Assembly (NCBI RefSeq): GCF_001434975.1
Contig: NZ_AZEL01000044.1
Span: 59,896 to 123,895, forward strand
Length of the DNA stretch: 64,000 nt
Source of the DNA: Lactobacillus gallinarum DSM 10532 = JCM 2011
Lineage (GTDB): Bacteria; Bacillota; Bacilli; Lactobacillales; Lactobacillaceae
Direction of reading: 5' to 3'
Below are positions 62,652 to 64,000 of this stretch, piece after piece. The notes under the pieces were generated by a model. It searched no databases. It had not been told where the DNA came from and saw nothing but the letters and a program-made list of their open reading frames with translations. Both the position numbers and the translations under genes were made by a program. Each line of letters starts with the position of its first letter. The first letter of the stretch is position 1.

Positions 62652-63629
62652 CTACAAATCAGTAATATGGAAAATTTGGTTTTCCAAAGTTCTTAACTTA
62701 TATTCTCCACCCTTAATGTACTTTTGGTGGTAAGCCACAGTTAAGTAAATATCATTTGCGGCATTAACATGGATACTTTCCATTTCACTGTAACGATCTG
62801 GTAAATCAATACCATCAACCATAGCTACTTGCCAGTTATCACTGTTTGTTTCACCCCATGGGAACTTAACAATCTTACGTGACCAAGTAGTTACTTCACC
62901 AGTTTCATGGTTAATCTTTGGTGACAATTGGTTAGAAATATAGATATTCTTGTCATCATCAATAGCATAGCCTTGAACTGAATCAATCATTTGTGGCATT
63001 TCTTCATCTGGAGCAACACTTGGATTATCGAAGTTGTAGATGTGGAAAGCACTCAAGCAATGTAAATCAGTGATTGGCGTGTTCTTAGTGCCATTTTCAT
63101 TCAACTTTTGGTTTACTTCATTTAAGTCAAACAAACCAAAGTGACCTGAACCATCATCCCAAATTGAAGCAATCATGAAGTACTTGCCATTTGGTGAAAC
63201 TGAAGCTTCTACTCTGTGCAAGTGATCATGACCATCATAAGGAACGTCGGTTACGTGATTCAAGTGTGACAAACGTGGAAGTTGTGTATTTGAAGTATAT
63301 CTTTCTGGTAAAAGTCTTGGGTACTTTACTCGTGCAATTTGAGTAGTCCAGTTGCCTGAATTTGGTTTAGCACCTACGAAATATTCATCCTTATCATTAG
63401 CTGGTACCCAGGTTTGCGTGTGGCCAAAGCCCATCATTACTAAGTGTGGATCAGTATAATCGATGTTCTTGGTTAAACCTTCATGTTTTCTATAAACCAA
63501 CACATCATGTGCACTGTGAAGAAGTTGCAAGGCAAAAACATGATCACCATTTACTACACCAACTTGCGCTACAACATGGTGCATCCCATTCAAGCGATAA
63601 ACCAAATGAGGTGTAATACTTTTAACCAT
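62652..63629 (-). CDS. Helveticin J family class III bacteriocin-like protein
   Basis: 325 residues, close to helveticin J length (about 333). Matching blocks include GHTQTWVPAN, TQIARVKYPRLL, RVEASVSPNGKYFMIASIWD, DSVQGYAIDDDKNIYISNQL and YLTVAYHQ. Helveticin J kills related lactobacilli; family members form a beta-propeller-like fold. There is no signal peptide, as in helveticin J, whose export route is unusual. No immunity or export gene lies next to it. It may be a bacteriocin or a house-keeping homologue of that family. Confidence 0.85.
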   Translation of the reverse strand: MVKSITPHLVYRLNGMHHVVAQVGVVNGDHVFALQLLHSAHDVLVYRKHEGLTKNIDYTDPHLVMMGFGHTQTWVPANDKDEYFVGAKPNSGNWTTQIARVKYPRLLPERYTSNTQLPRLSHLNHVTDVPYDGHDHLHRVEASVSPNGKYFMIASIWDDGSGHFGLFDLNEVNQKLNENGTKNTPITDLHCLSAFHIYNFDNPSVAPDEEMPQMIDSVQGYAIDDDKNIYISNQLSPKINHETGEVTTWSRKIVKFPWGETNSDNWQVAMVDGIDLPDRYSEMESIHVNAANDIYLTVAYHQKYIKGGEYKLRTLENQIFHITDL

Positions 63630-63704
63630 TCTTATTTATCTTCTTTCTTTATATCTATTCATTTTCACTTATACACAAATTATATCCTACCATCAAAAAA
63701 TAGA

Positions 63705-63733
63705 TTGACTTTATGCCGATAACTTCCAATAAT
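63705..63733 (+). promoter_or_regulatory. Sigma-A type promoter of the right-edge secreted-protein gene
   Basis: TTGACT, a 17-base spacer and AATAAT, followed by GGAGGG at 63751 before the ATG at 63763. Confidence 0.75.
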
Positions 63734-63762
63734 TAGAGTAAATTTTTCTTGGAGGGAAAATT

Positions 63763-64000
63763 ATGAAAAGAAGAACAACACTTTTATTGTCGAGTGCAGT
63801 AACCATTACGGCATTATTTAGCTTCAACTCAAAAGTTCAAGCTACGGCTGATCCTACGATCAAGGCAACAAATTACAACATGATCGTGAAGTTGGACACT
63901 CGCAAGAATCAATTAACAGAAAAAGTTACCATGCACGTTGTTAATAACGGCAATGAACCTGGTCAACTACCCTAGACTGAAGTCTAGGGCTTAGTGGCTC
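63763..64000 (+). pseudogene. Secreted protein (possibly M1 peptidase N-terminus), interrupted at the window edge
   Basis: The ATG at 63763 has a strong promoter and GGAGG site. A signal peptide (KRRTTLLLSSAVTITALFSF, cleaved near VQATA) is followed by NYNMIVKLDTRKNQLTEKVT and MHVVNNGNEP. The latter resembles the beta-strand start of M1-type aminopeptidases. After NEP the frame reads GQLP and meets a TAG at 63973, inside a hairpin typical of IS ends. The gene is thus cut by an insertion about 63957-63970 and continues, if at all, beyond the window. Peptidase identity is tentative. Confidence 0.6.
63960..64000. mobile_element. Possible end of an IS200/IS605-type element
   Basis: CCCTAGAC-TGAA-GTCTAGGG (63970-63989) is a perfect hairpin of the kind found near the ends of IS200/IS605 elements. 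It begins exactly where the secreted-protein gene loses sense. Only the first about 40 bases are in the window, so the family is an inference. Confidence 0.5.

Overview
The window looks like a chromosomal segment of a low-GC Lactobacillus of the acidophilus/helveticus/crispatus group. Supporting signs are the AT-rich sequence, the conserved lactobacillar gene order (pbp2-rpmG-yqgN-rhomboid-yqgQ, infC-rpmI-rplT, yqeG-yqeH-nadD-yqeK-rsfS-ylbM-yceD, dnaI-dnaB-nrdR-coaE-mutM-polA), T-box leaders on pheST and thrS, a Lactobacillales-type L20 leader, and a helveticin J family gene. The species is an inference; no rRNA lies in the window. Almost all genes are on the minus strand.

Bases 1 to about 41,000 are mostly core genome. 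They hold cell-wall synthesis (class B PBP), folate salvage, ribosomal proteins L33, L35 and L20, IF-3, PheST and ThrRS with tRNA-sensing leaders, GreA, YidC, an ArlRS-like two-component system, ribosome assembly factors, NAD synthesis and the primosome/DNA repair operon. Accessory insertions are a decayed HigBA-type toxin-antitoxin pair (7.6-8.2 kb), a disrupted MSCRAMM-like LPXTG adhesin (16.9-18.5 kb), a secreted aryl-sulfotransferase-like protein (27.8-29.5 kb) and two small secreted proteins.

Bases 41,000 to 64,000 are accessory and show decay and turnover. There is a degenerate type I-B-like CRISPR trace (41.2 kb). A five-gene cluster of FAD/FMN reductases under a LysR regulator follows (42-50 kb), one member carrying an internal stop. 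Next is a candidate defence module of a HEPN-motif protein, an N6-type DNA methyltransferase and a phospholipase-D/SF2 helicase fusion (50-58.5 kb). An 81-nt non-canonical tRNA-like RNA abuts a one-spacer type I-E CRISPR remnant (59.0-59.2 kb). Then comes a deletion scar joining a flavodoxin-like gene to the 3' part of purD (59.3-60.9 kb). The segment ends with an SPFH protein, an orphan RelB/DinJ antitoxin, a helveticin J homologue and a secreted-protein gene cut by what looks like the end of an IS200/IS605-type element.

In function, the methyltransferase and helicase overlap by one base and are probably translationally coupled, and could form a restriction-like system with the PLD domain as nuclease. 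The flavoproteins probably use electron acceptors other than fumarate. The two CRISPR traces suggest earlier adaptive immunity was lost here. The most striking loci are the HEPN/methyltransferase/PLD-helicase module, the tRNA-like RNA beside the mini-CRISPR, and the purD deletion fusion.
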